Under the pieces are notes generated by a model, which did not search any database, had not been told where the DNA came from, and saw only the letters and a list, made by a program, of their open reading frames with translations. Positions 28,881 through 41,932 of a stretch of DNA of 64,000 nt are shown piece after piece. A program made the translations under genes and the position numbers. Position 1 is the first letter of the stretch, and each line of letters opens with the position of its first letter. The stretch spans positions 4,097,715 through 4,161,714 of the forward strand of contig CM046838.1 in NCBI GenBank assembly GCA_025618425.1. Direction: 5' to 3'. Source of the stretch: Heliocidaris tuberculata. Lineage: Eukaryota; Echinodermata; Echinoidea; Camarodonta; Echinometridae.

Positions 28881-31800
28881 TAATATATTTATATAAATAT
28901 ATTCCAGTCAACCTATACCAGCTTAACAGAATATGCTAGTACTTTGTTTCCCGGGTCAGGAAAACGATTAGTGTCATAATTAAACTTCCAATCTCAACGC
29001 TTCATTGGACATGGGTGACCATATTTGATTTTCAACGTGGCCGCCACAAATACATTATTTCCCTACGTCGACTTCTTTTCAACGTAGAAACGAATGAAAT
29101 ATGCTAATCCTACGTTTCTTAGGTCGAGAAAACAATCTGTGATATTACTAGACTTCTACTCCCAACGCTTCATCGCATATGGCAGCCATTTTGGATTTTC
29201 AAATTGGCCGCCATGAAATATCATATTGCCCTATCTCTGCTTCAAGGCAATCTAGAAACTTATTGGAATATTCTAATACTATGTTTCCAGAGTCAGGAAA
29301 AACATTGGTGACGTCATTAGACTTCCCATCTCAACGCTTCATGTGGCTTCCATCTTGGATTTTCAAAATGACCGACATAAAATGCATATTTTGCCCTTTC
29401 TCTATGGTCAATATAAATACTACATTAAATATGAGAAGCCTATGTTTCCTTGATAACGGAAATATTTGGTGCTATCACAAACTTATAATCTTGAGTCTTC
29501 CTCCACTTTAAGCCTTGGTGGCGGCTAGGGGGCCCTCAGACAAATTTCACTGCGTCTCTAAACTGAAACTGTGTCACGTTCTGGCTTTTGTCCTTGAAGT
29601 CTTGCACATATTTTGACACCAAGTTTAGAAAAAAAAAATCAGTCATGCTATATTTTGGTTTCTAATTTTCTTCTCTTCTGGCAAGAATTTACATTTTTTT
29701 GTACAATTTGAATGAAAAACAGCAATTTGATTTTTTATTTCTTTGTAGATTATTTGTAATTTCTTCTTATTTTATTATCCCTTTTCTATCTGAATTACCA
29801 TGATTACTGATTTAGAAAAAAAGACCCTCTAATAACAGACCTATAAAGCAAGAAATATGGTTGAAATACAATTGAATGCACATGAAATAAAGTCACTTTT
29901 AACGACTTTCTTTTTTTAATTTACTAACTTTCCCATCGACTATCATCACGTGTCAATTCCCCCCTCCCCTTCCCCGGATAACTACCACCTGCATGAATTA
30001 AATACCAAGTGCAGTTCTTTAGCTGTATTATTGTAACCTACTAATTAATCAAACTAGAGACAGACTTCCTGTTCTAATATGTCGACCAGTCTGTGCCAAC
30101 TAAATAAATGTATTTTACAGTACAACCAATTACAAAGACGTTTTAGGGTACTCCAATTAGGCTAATCTATTACAATTGCATACATGTATGATCACACCAT
30201 TACAGCACAGACGGCTCACAACCTTTAAAATGCTCATATCCTACATGTCATATTGTTTTTTAACTTTATTTACTTTAAGTTCTGCTTTTTAAGGTAAATA
30301 GTAAAGCTTAATAACATAAATAAGGATAAATAAAGATATAAAAGTAGAATAAGAAATATTGCGTTTTAACCACTTTGTACAAAAACAGAAAAAATCTCGA
30401 AAGGTCACATTTTTTTCTGCTTTTCAGTTCTGCTATTTGAGTTAAATAGTAAAGCTGAAGTAAGACTATTTATAAAAAAATAAGATAAACAGTGGTAGCA
30501 AGAAATATAGTGTTCAACCAATTTTTACTAAATACAGAAAAAAAGTCTCAAAACGTCACCTAAGTTTACATGGTTTAGAAGAATCTTTCGTAGCAAAAAG
30601 ATTTTTGCAATGCTGAAATAAAGAAAGTCAAAATTTAGAGAGGCGTGAAATGCGCTGACTGAGACCAAGCCATGAACTTTGTCTACAACTGAGCAGGGGG
30701 GGGGGGGGGCTGACGCCTCTTGCCCGAATGTAAACTCGTAAGACTATGCTCGTTTTAATATTGAAAGTGCTTGGAAATGTTACAGGAGATCCAATTTTGT
30801 GGGTAAACCAGACTTAGATTGATGTTAAAGGGCAATCCAACCTTGATAATAAGATGATTTGTGTGAAAGCAGAAAAATAAGAAAAACAGGATGGCGAAAG
30901 TTTGAAAGAAATCGGACAAGGACTAAGAAAGTTATGGATGTTTGAAATATGAGATCACTACATCTATGCGAATTTCACATTGGCAATTTGGTGAGTCAAT
31001 TGTGACATTTTTGTGGACAACTCTCCCATTTGTCGTACACAAAAATATCATTAATTTGCGGTTTTCTTCGAGGCGCTTTTAACCTCAGGGCAACAACTTT
31101 CAAAAATGCATAACTTTCTTATTGCATGTCCGATTTTGTTCAAACTTTCACCAATCTGCTTCTCTGATTTTTACTCTTTCTTTCAAAGCAATTTGCTATA
31201 AAGGTTGGATTTCCCTTTAAAGACTGTTTGGCATCAATATGTTTAGGGGACCTCCCTGTACAACTGAGGGGGGGGGGGGGGTGGGGTTCGGGCGCCAGTT
31301 ATGAACCCCACCACCAAGTATCTACATGTTTTAGAGTGTAAATATTGTCTACCACGTGAATACAGTACCCATGTTATTTCACTGATGGCTTGAATTACTT
31401 CCTTGTACCAATACTACTTGTAGGCATTGTTTTACTTTAGAGGGGAAGGGGGGATTTTTCCAGTAACCATGAGATTTTAAATGATTTGTCAGGCTCATTG
31501 ATTATTTTTGTGTTACCATTATGCAAAGTACTTTATGAATATTATTTTGTACCAATTTGTCTCGTTTTAAAAGCAGAAATTGGGAGGGGAAGGCATGGAC
31601 ATGTAGGGGTGCAAGTTCCGTACGCTATAATCTAGTATATACGTGTGTTGGGTGTGAATCATGATTATCACTTGAAACCAGGTTTCCACATATATATTAT
31701 TGGACAGTTAGCCTTATTGATTTCTCAACACACACCATCGGCTATTAGGCACATTTGTATCATAGCAACGGGAACTAATAAAAAATGGTATATCATTAAA

Positions 31801-32637
31801 ATATGATCGTACCGAATCATCTGACATCACACTTCCTACTAAAAAATCAATCTGCATGACAATAGCATGTACTACCGAAATAATCCATTTCACGTCTCCC
31901 AATGTAACCATTGTCAGGGAGAAGGCAGCACTTATTAACCACTTTTGTTATCGATTCTGTACTTTAGCTAATATTAAAGTGTGAACTTTAGAGCGCTATA
32001 ACTGTTTTGTTTGATAAGCAATGAACTTGTAATTTTTATACGATATAAACGATATATATGGAAAGGTTTCTGAAAATTTTAATCTAATTAATGAAAAAAA
32101 CTTTTGAAATAATGAGAAATACGTATTTTGAAGAAATTCATATTTGTAAAAAATTATGTAAAACAATCACATTTTTGGCCAAGAATTGTATCGCAAATCG
32201 TCACCAAACCCATTAAATGTGGTATCATGTTGTAGAATGCCCTTTAATATGATGACACATACATGGTAAGATGAGGTTCTGTTAGAAAAATATCTTCAAA
32301 TTCGTTCAATACGAGTTACACATAGCGGCCATTTTGAAAATCCAAAATGGCCGCACTGCCGGTAATTTGTGCAAATGCCCACATTAGTTTTTGAATTTCC
32401 CATGTTCTAACGATTATAAAAATGTATAGTTTTGCTTATCTCCAAAAATTTTGAACGAAAGCCCATTTTCTTACATAGTGAACCAGACTAATTGTTTTTT
32501 TTTTCATATTTAAAGGCCGTGAAGTGGAGTTCTGGGCGTGCGATTACATCTGGAATATAAAAGAAAAAAATGTTTCCAAGCAATGGGGAAAGGTTGATTA
32601 TACATGTATTGTTACATAAGAATTGTTGTATTCTGTA

Positions 32638-32672
<35 letters not shown>

Positions 32673-35600
32673 GGGGGGGGGGTCGGGGGATGGGGGGTAT
32701 GCATCCCCCCCCCCCCACTTTTCAGGTGGGGGGATGGTGTGTACGAACATTCCCCCCAGGTTTCACCCCCTCTTAAAAAAAAAAAAATTGGTGGAAAATA
32801 TATATTTCTATTATGTGTTGTAGATAGATATAATTTGATACATTATATCTATATAATATTATTAAAATTTATGTATTCTTTATTTCAGTATAGATTACTA
32901 TTTATTTATGTACAATATTGTAGATTTATATGAATTCATTAATATTTATTTACAATTCTGTTGTTGCCTCTGATTTTTCCCGATATATTTTTAAACTATA
33001 CTAGAAAGTGAAAACCGTCTACTTCAAATTATACAACATGGGTGTTGATCTGGGAGGGATATGGAAGTATAATTTTTTTTTTTAAATGAAGTGAGGATGA
33101 TGACACGTGTCATCATCACCCAACTATACATAGAAGAATGATGAAATGACAATCATAACATATAGACCCTGTCAGAAGCACCGCTCCGGGGTTGTATGTG
33201 GGCACAGTGCCCTTTACTTTTCCCTCTAACTTCAGATAAGTACCCCTCCTCCCATTTTTATTTCGAATACGTCCCCCTTCCATATTCTTATAAGTGCCCA
33301 TTTTGATAATTACACCTCATCTCTCACCTTACCTTTGATAAATGCTCCTATTTCAACAAGAGCATTTATCCCTTTTAATCCCTTTTATCCCTTTTAATGT
33401 AACAATTCATTTTATTTTCTTTGTAATATATAGGCACTGAATTAATTTTTCTACTTTATAAGAACATTTTTCCGTTCTTATAAATGCCCCCTTTCAGGTG
33501 TGATTAGTGCCCCTTTTCACCTCTGATAACTGCCTTTTCTACCTTTCTACACATTCATTTATTTTTCTAATAAGTGTCCTGTTCCCCATGATAAGTACCA
33601 TGTTTCCCTTTTTAATAACATGTGCCCCTAATCCAAAGTGACTTAAAGCCAATATTCCCAATTGATCGCTCGCTACGCTCGCTCGGAATAAAAGTATAGC
33701 CTATTAAATAAATTTTCACTGTAAAATTTTGCAAATGAAACCACATCAGAATTGTTTCCCCGTTTCCATATTACAATGTAATTGCGACCTCACAAATTTT
33801 GAATATTGTTTTGCTCGCTCGCTGAATATTCAAATCATACCACAAACCTGCAAAGCATGATGCTAAAGTTGTATCCTGGACATGTAAGGAGAAAAACCAT
33901 ATACATGTTTACACACCCTCACCCCACACTATATATATGTTGTGATATCTCTATAAAGGAAGAGGCTTCCGAAAATTTGTGGTTTTGTAAATAAACTGTT
34001 GTGGTAACTAAGCATGACATTTGTCCGGATTTTGTTCTTTATATATATAACTTATGTTCTATTTTGTTGATGTATTTAATATTCTCATTTTGTATGTGTA
34101 CTGTACTGTCGTTACTATATACATTATTACTTATTATTAATTCCTGATCCTGATGAAGGGCAGGTGCCCGAAAGCTTGGTCATAATCATTGTGGTATATT
34201 TAGTCTTGCAACGGCCCTCTTCCTAAACCACTTTTTTGGATCACACATATAATATGACGGAGAACCGCAAACGTAAACACTGAGACTGATCACAATTGTA
34301 TTCCTCGTTTATCTCGGTGTGCATCCTGGGAGTCGTCTCCCTCGGATCCGTGACGGCATGGCTGGCAGACATACCACTACCCATACGATCGGACAAGGAA
34401 TCATTAACAGTACTACAAGCAGTAGCAGTACGAACAGCACCATCAACAATAACGATGCGACAAATGACGACAGATCTTCGCTATTACGCAACATCCAAAG
34501 GAAAGCTGAATCTCTCCATCGTCTTCGGGGACGCCAAAAGTACTTATCACTATACAGGGATAAAGATTTGGTTCCAAAGGGATTACTTCTGAAGAAGACA
34601 CGGTCATTCAAGTGCGGTGATGCTTGCCAACGTCAATGGAATTCAACTCTTTGGAAAGCCTCGTGCGAACTCCGGGATGTCACAATCAACAATCTAGCCG
34701 AGCAAATCCCAGACAAAGAAGGCGAAGTCACTCACCTGAAAAGTCTTCTATTCGATAGATCCTCCCCGCAGCAATACCACTATTCGATGAACTCTATGCA
34801 GAGCGAGATCAACAGAAAGTTTGCAAGTCTCCATAAATACAAAGAACGCAAACTTAAGAGGGATGAAAGCTTCTGCAAGGATTTTAAGAACAGAAGCTTG
34901 AGCTTTGAAGATGGCCCACCGGTAGTTAGCCGTTATCAGCCACAAAAGATAGGGAACAGAAGGTACAACAGGAATAAATACAAAAAACGACGGAAGCAGC
35001 TTTGCAACAAGAATACAACTCGACTGAACCGTCAGCGGCCGAAACAGATGACAACGACCGCCAGCCGACAATAGTAGTCAACCTATCGGACTATGAACTG
35101 TCAGAAGCAGAAACTACACTCCTCTCAAAAGGCTTATCTTTCTGTCCTACACCAGCACAGATTGACCATTCGCAGTTGCAAGCAGATTTCACCGAACTCA
35201 AACGAAAAATGTATGTGAGGGCGCACTTTTCAGCAAAACAGTCACAGACAGATCAAACCACCCCAACCACAAACCATCCTACACAAGACCCCAACGACAT
35301 CCCGGATCCTCCTCTTTCCCAGAGCACATTGTCACAAGACGACTCTAGCCAAAACAGGCTGGCATTTCCGTACCCAGTTAGTAGTAAATGGATCCCCACT
35401 ATCAATAACCCTCGCCTACAAATATTCTTGGAAAAGATGCAGTAACCAAGTACGAAAAAAAACAAATTCAAAGACAACTTATCCTCCTCTGAACGTAAAG
35501 CACTTGACAGACTCAGAAAGAACCCCAACATTGTCATAAAACCAGCAGACAAAGGATCAGCAGTTGTAGTCATGTCCTCTAAAGACTATATTGCTGAAGG

Positions 35601-37932
35601 GGTACGCCAACTCTCCGACGAAACTACATACAAAAAACTTGACTCGGACCCGACACAAAAACACCTACTCCAGGTCAAACAAGCCATTGACCTACTTGAC
35701 GAAGACAAGAAAATCAAAGAAACCTTGGTCCCTGCCAACGTATCCTGTCCCAACATGTACTTCCTCCCCAAAATCCACAAACCTAATAACCCTGGAAGGC
35801 CTATTGCGTCAGGATGCTCCTGTCCAACAGTACGGATATCAAAATATCTAGACTATCACCTCCGTCCGTTAGTCGAAAAACTCCCATCCTACCTTCAAGA
35901 CACAACAGACTTCCTCAATCATGTGGAAAGTCTGAACAGATCCCATGCCCCATTCCCAGAACGCACCATACTGGTAACGGCAGACGTCACGTCTCTTTAC
36001 ACAAATATCCCCCATGGCGAAGGCATGACAGCCTGTAAAAATGCACTCAACACAAGAAACACACAACATCCACCAACAGATCAACTCATGCGCCTCCTAG
36101 AACTAGTTCTAATACTCAACAACTTCCAGTTCCAGAATCAACATTACCTATAAGGGACTGCCATGGGCACACCAGTCGCACCTTCTTACGCCAACATCTT
36201 CATGGGCGAGCTTGAGAACAACATTCTTAACTCGAGACACCATGCTATCATCGCGGGGTCATGGAAACGCTTCATAGATGATATTCTGTTCATTTGGTCT
36301 GGCTCTCCACGACTCCTCTCAAAATTCCAAGATACAATCAACAGAAAACATCACACGATCAAATACACTTTCAACTACTCTAACTCGGAAGTCAGCTTTC
36401 TTGACACACTACTTCAACTCAAAGATGGAACACTCCAAACAGAACTGTACAACAAACCTACAGATAAACATACGTATCTTCTCCCCACATCCTGCCACCC
36501 CAAACACACATTCAACAGTATCCCTTTCAGTCAAGCCACCCGCATCAGACGAATTTGTCCGAATCAGGACAGAGCAACCTACCATCTCAACAAACTAGAA
36601 GCACATCTAATACATCGTCAATACAACACAAACATGGTCAATCAGCAAGTACACAAGGCCACCACCATACCCCGAGACCAACTCCTCACCAAAAAAGAGA
36701 AGAAGTCCTCCACTAATGTGCATTTCTCTATCACATATAGACCCAACACATCAGCAGTGCCCAAAATCATCCACAAGCACTATCAACTTATCCAACAATG
36801 CCAGACACTACAAACCATCTTCCCTACAGCTCCTACGACATCGTTCCGCCGCAGCAAATCACTCCGCGACTTACTTGTACAACAACAACAACAACAGCAA
36901 CAACGACAACAATCACGTCACCAACAGCAACAATAATCACGCCAACAACAGCAACAATAATCACGCCAACACACAAATCCCGCTAACAGACACAGACAAC
37001 CCTACGCCACAGCTAGGATTCTACAAATGCAACGCCAAAATATGCTCACTTCATCAACATATTCAAGATACAACCACGTTCACAAGCACCTCCACAGGAC
37101 AGAAGTTCAAAATACGCGATCACATCAATTGTAAATCATCGTGGGTAATATACCTCCTTACATGTACTAAATGCAATATGCAGTACGTCGGAAAGACAGA
37201 GACTACGCTATACACACGCCTAAATAACACCAGATCAGAAGTTACCAACTACAACAAAAACAAGCCGAACATCAAGATTTTACCATACACTACACATTTC
37301 AACCTACCGGGACACTCAGTTCACAACATCAACATCACTGGCATTGAAATAGTAAAAACAAAACAACACGACACTATCATGAAAAGAGAATCTCATTGGA
37401 TCTCCAAACTACAAACCCTAAGACCACGTGGTATAAACGCAGACCAATGACCCTCCGTCTTCACGCCTAAGTAAACACTGACCCCCAGACACTTTAATTC
37501 ACCTCACTTCACTAACAAACACATACTATTCACTAGCTACACACAGTCTTAATACTTGTACCCAAATCGGGAAGGTAATTTACCACTTCTTACATATTCT
37601 TGTATATTGATAATTACAATACGATTAATTTCTGCCATGTCTACTTTATTTATATGTTTCTGTCGCCTAAATGCTTATCGTTTCATAACTTATGTTCTAT
37701 TTTGTTGATGTATTTAATATTCTCATTTTGTATGTGTACTGTACTGTCGTTACTATATACATTATTACTTATTATTGATTCCAGATCCTGATGAAGGGCA
37801 GGTGCCCGAAAGCTTGGTCATAATCATTGTGGTATATATAGTCTTGCAACGGCCCTCTTCGTAAACCACTTTTTTGGATCACACATATAATATGACGGAG
37901 AACCGCAAACGTAAAACACTGAGACTGATCAC

Positions 37933-37987
<55 letters not shown>

Positions 37988-40900
37988 CCTTGAGGGAAAT
38001 CATACCCCCACTTATGAGGACCTGTCTACGCCAATGGTTGTAGCATGTATGCTGTTCAGAGTTTGGGTGAGATTTAGATATGCATTTGCATGATTGATTT
38101 TACCGCCTTGAGACATGCAAGGATGGGCCTGCAAAATGGCTGGAAGGCTGGGCAGGAGTATCGGGGCAGGCAGCACGGATAGAGAAATATCAAGAGTGGA
38201 GTCGTTGACGTGGCATACAATACGTTTGCCAGGTAGGGTGAGATTGAGGTGTGCTTATAAGCAGGATTTATTTTCCTGACTAAGAAAAGGGCACGGCCTA
38301 CTTGTCGCAGAATATAACATTTTATTTTACCGTGGTACCTCATATAAAGAATACTGTTATAACAAACTTTCGTTATAACAAGGTCCTACTTCTGTGTATT
38401 CTACTGTTTGTTTTCTTAGCCCTGATATGAGGAAGTTTCGATATAAAGAGGTAATTTCCCCGGTCCCAAGGTCGGAGTTTGTTATAAAGACTTTGGACTG
38501 TATTTTGATGGTCATATAATTTGTGTAAGTACATGTTGAATGTTAATCTCAAAATCGCATCGGAACAAACGGGCGGCTCCAAATCGTCGGGCTGTCAATA
38601 CATATTATCATTAATTTTAAATGTATGATAGCTTGTTTTATTGTTTTGTAGTGTTCGAATAGAGTTCAGGTAATAAGGACTGGAAAGGTTGCAGTTGATG
38701 AGTTGCTAGAATTACAGACCAGACGAGATTGTGTTGTACTTACAGCCCCTTTGATAGTTAGATTCTGAGATAAATTGAAACCTGTGGGATCACCAGTATC
38801 AATAGAAAAGTATACGCTCCCACAATCATAATTGATAAGGGGCAAAAGCCCCAAGATTTCTGGGGATACCCTCGGGAGGTACTACCCTGCGGGTAAGTCA
38901 CGTGATCAACGGCCCCCAGGAATCTAGGGCCATTGGGAGGAGCTACGATCCTTCCTGGTTATTGCGTGATCAGAGATCCCCATAGCTTTTTCAGTGAGCT
39001 TAGTATGTTACCAAAATCCTGGTGCATTTATATTTGTATGCTTTTGATAGCTTGTTTTATTGTTTTGCAGTGTACGAATAGAGTTCAGGTATAAGGACTG
39101 GAAAGGTTGCAGTTGATGAGTTGCTAGAATTACAGACCAGACGAGATTGTGTTGTACTTACAGCCCCTTTGGAGGTTAGATTCTGAGATAAATTGAAACC
39201 TGTGGGATCACCAGTATCAATAGAAAAGTATACGCTCCCACAATCATAATTGATAAGGGGGCAAAAGCCCCAAGATTTCTGGGGATACCCTCGGGAGCTA
39301 CTACCCTGCGGGTGAGTCACGTGATCAACGGCCCCCAGGAATCTAGGGCCATTGGGAGGAGCTACGATCCTTCCTGGTTATCGCGTGATCAGAGATCCCC
39401 ATAGCTTTTTCAGTGAGCTTAGTATGTTACCAAAATCCTGGTGCATTTATATTTGTATGCTTTTGATAGCTTGTTTTATTGTTTTGCAGTGTACGAATAG
39501 AGTTCAGGTATAAGGACTGGAAAGGTTGCAGTTGATGAGTTGCTAGAATTACAGACCAGACGAGATTGTGTTGTACTTACAGCCCCTTTGGAGGTTAGAT
39601 TCTGAGATAAATTGAAACCTGTGGGATCACCAGTATCAATAGAAAAGTATACGCTCCCACAATCATAATTGATAAGGGGGCAAAAGCCCCAAGATTTCTG
39701 GGGATACCCTCGGGAGCTACTACCCTGCGGGTGAGTCACGTGATCAACGGCCCCCAGGAATCTAGGGCCATTGGGAGGAGCTACGATCCTTCCTGGTTAT
39801 CGCGTGATCAGAGATCCCCATAGCTTTTTCAGTGAGCTTAGTATGTTACCAAAATCCTGGTGCATTTATATTTGTATGCTTTTGATAGCTTGTTTTATTG
39901 TTTTGCAGTGTACGAATAGAGTTCAGGTATAAGGACTGGAAAGGTTGCAGTTGATGAGTTGCTAGAATTACAGACCAGACGAGATTGTGTTGTATGCTTT
40001 TTATTACTATATGTTTCATGACATTGTTTAGAGTTTAGACTGTTTTAATGATTATCACACGTTGTGATATTAACCCGTTGACTACTGAATTCTCTCATTC
40101 CCATAGGCTTAATATAGGGACAACCCGGTTTCCGTCGACAAAGGGTTAAGGCATACACTGCCTCTGTAAATGAATGCCTCGAACCGAATTAAATGGCGAG
40201 TAATGGCAAATATCTTCTACACTCGTTTTCTTCTCAAAATGATATGTCTTGTTTAACCAGGGTAACCTTATCAGTAATTAATAGTGTTTTCCATGAGAAT
40301 GATGAGGGCCCTGCAATCATACTTTTACCCTGGCTTCTGCACGGCTACCATCTGACCATGATAAGGCGCATGAGAATTCACAGAATTCAAGGAATAATGA
40401 AGACACACACTTCTGAGTAATTTAATAGTAATTGTAGAACATCGAAGTGGGATTTTTTTTATTCTTTATTTTTTCATGCTTGAGCGGTAGTCAAATCATG
40501 GCAAAATACTATTCTGCAAATGAAAATACAATGTCAAAAATACACACACATATTGCATTTAACTGTGGCGTTTGGAGCAGTTGTCTTTATCAATGACTAA
40601 GGAGTTTTATCAATGTATAGTTCACTTTTGAGAAAAGAAGGGCAATTAATACGACTGTCAAGCACAGTTTTTTTTTTTTTTTTTTTTAAAGTATCTTAAA
40701 TTATACCTTGGCAGCCTGGTCCAGACCATCCCTGCAAGCAATCACCAGGACACTCTCCCGTGAAGTCATCACAATCTGCTCCATCAGCACAGTAACACTG
40801 TTGAAGACAGTCCGCTCCAAACATGCCAGTTGGACACTCTTTTTAAAAATAGATAAGAGATTGTTTTTATCTGTTGAGATCTAAAACAAAATGCACGCCA

Positions 40901-41880
40901 AAACGTAAAAATGAGACCTAAACATCTTTTTTAATTAATATTTTTAGATGTCCATTCTGAAAACCCGATTTAGAACTTATTTCTTACAAATTATGTTGAG
41001 TCACATTTTATGAGAAAAAAATATGTATTGCTAAAATTCTTAGACAAGCTCTCAGTTGTGGAAGGTGTCATTACTTTAATTACTAGAATTACATTAATTC
41101 ACGAAAGTGATTCCCAATCAATATTGTTTAAACACTTACGATCATTGCAGTAGATTCCTGTATATCCAGCTATACAGGTGCATCCATACGGATCAGGTAG
41201 ACAGATCTGACTTCCAGCACATACTTCCAGGGCATTACTAGGACCGCATTCAAATTCACAGTCCCATCCAAAACTATGCATCCCACATGCTGGACAAAAA
41301 ATTTGTATAATCGATAAATTACGAATGTTTCACAAGGATCCTTTGCTCGCTTTGCATCGACCTTGTAAAATGTATTTATTTATTTATTTCTGATATTTAG
41401 ATATGGTGACTCATTGTCACATCACCAATATTGTTGGTCTTCCGTGAGGATCTGATTGGTAATAACAATATTCAATATAAATTATGAATATCAACTCGTA
41501 ACAGTAACAAAAAAAATACATAGATGCCATTATGTTAGGGACCTCTGAATCTGATTTTTTTTTTTTTTAATGGTGTTACCCTAGACACAGCTAGAGTATA
41601 TGTGATTAGATAAAAGAGATTTATTTATTTATTTATCTCTGATATTTAGACAGGATGACTCATTATCACCAATAGTGGTGGTCTTCCACGAGGCCCTGTT
41701 AACAATGATAAGAAACAATGTTTAAAAAAAAAACCAACAACAAATCATGAATATAAAATGATAATAGCAATAAAGAATAAATAAGAACATGTATAAACAT
41801 ATATACAAAGTATTTCGTATCCTCGTAATGAATGTTTTGTTTGTTTTGTTTTGTTTAGTTTTTGTTCAAGAAAACATTTT

Positions 41881-41932
<52 letters not shown>

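Larger units (their letters stand above)
27843..32492. mobile_element. 4.65-kb element with about 530-bp inverted arms
   Basis: The left arm (27843-28370) and the reverse complement of the right arm (31960-32492) share the same ordered sequence: GT[CT][AT]GGTTCACTATGTA, then AGATAAGCAAAACT-like, the CATTTTGGATTTTCAAAATG palindrome, then TATTAAAGGGCATTC, AACATGA.ACCACATT, GGGTTTGGTGA.GATTTG, and AAATTACAAGTTCATTGCTTATC. Divergence is moderate. No transposase is visible between the arms; the interior holds more palindrome copies, a tandem duplication and a nested MITE. Best described as a non-autonomous foldback-type element or two inverted copies of a repeat. Confidence 0.65.
34047..37936 (+). 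mobile_element. Penelope-like retroelement with GIY-YIG endonuclease
   Basis: About 3.9 kb, inserted antisense to the RPTP gene inside its largest intron. Two direct repeats of about 251 bp (34047-34297, 37685-37936) flank a broken single long coding region, N-terminal region to RT to GIY-YIG endonuclease, the layout of Penelope-like elements with pseudo-LTRs. The repeats differ at only about five positions, so the insertion or its last repair is recent, yet the coding region has at least two in-frame stops and two frameshifts. A (TA)n run abuts the 3' end. Confidence 0.9.

Noticed and set aside
27843..29400. CRISPR-like spacing of repeated cores
   Set aside because: Cores are diverged, irregularly spaced and lie in a eukaryotic intron; they are satellite-like units.
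38074..38343. 89-codon minus-strand frame before the 419-bp repeats
   Set aside because: No signal, domain or splice sites; no support beyond being open.
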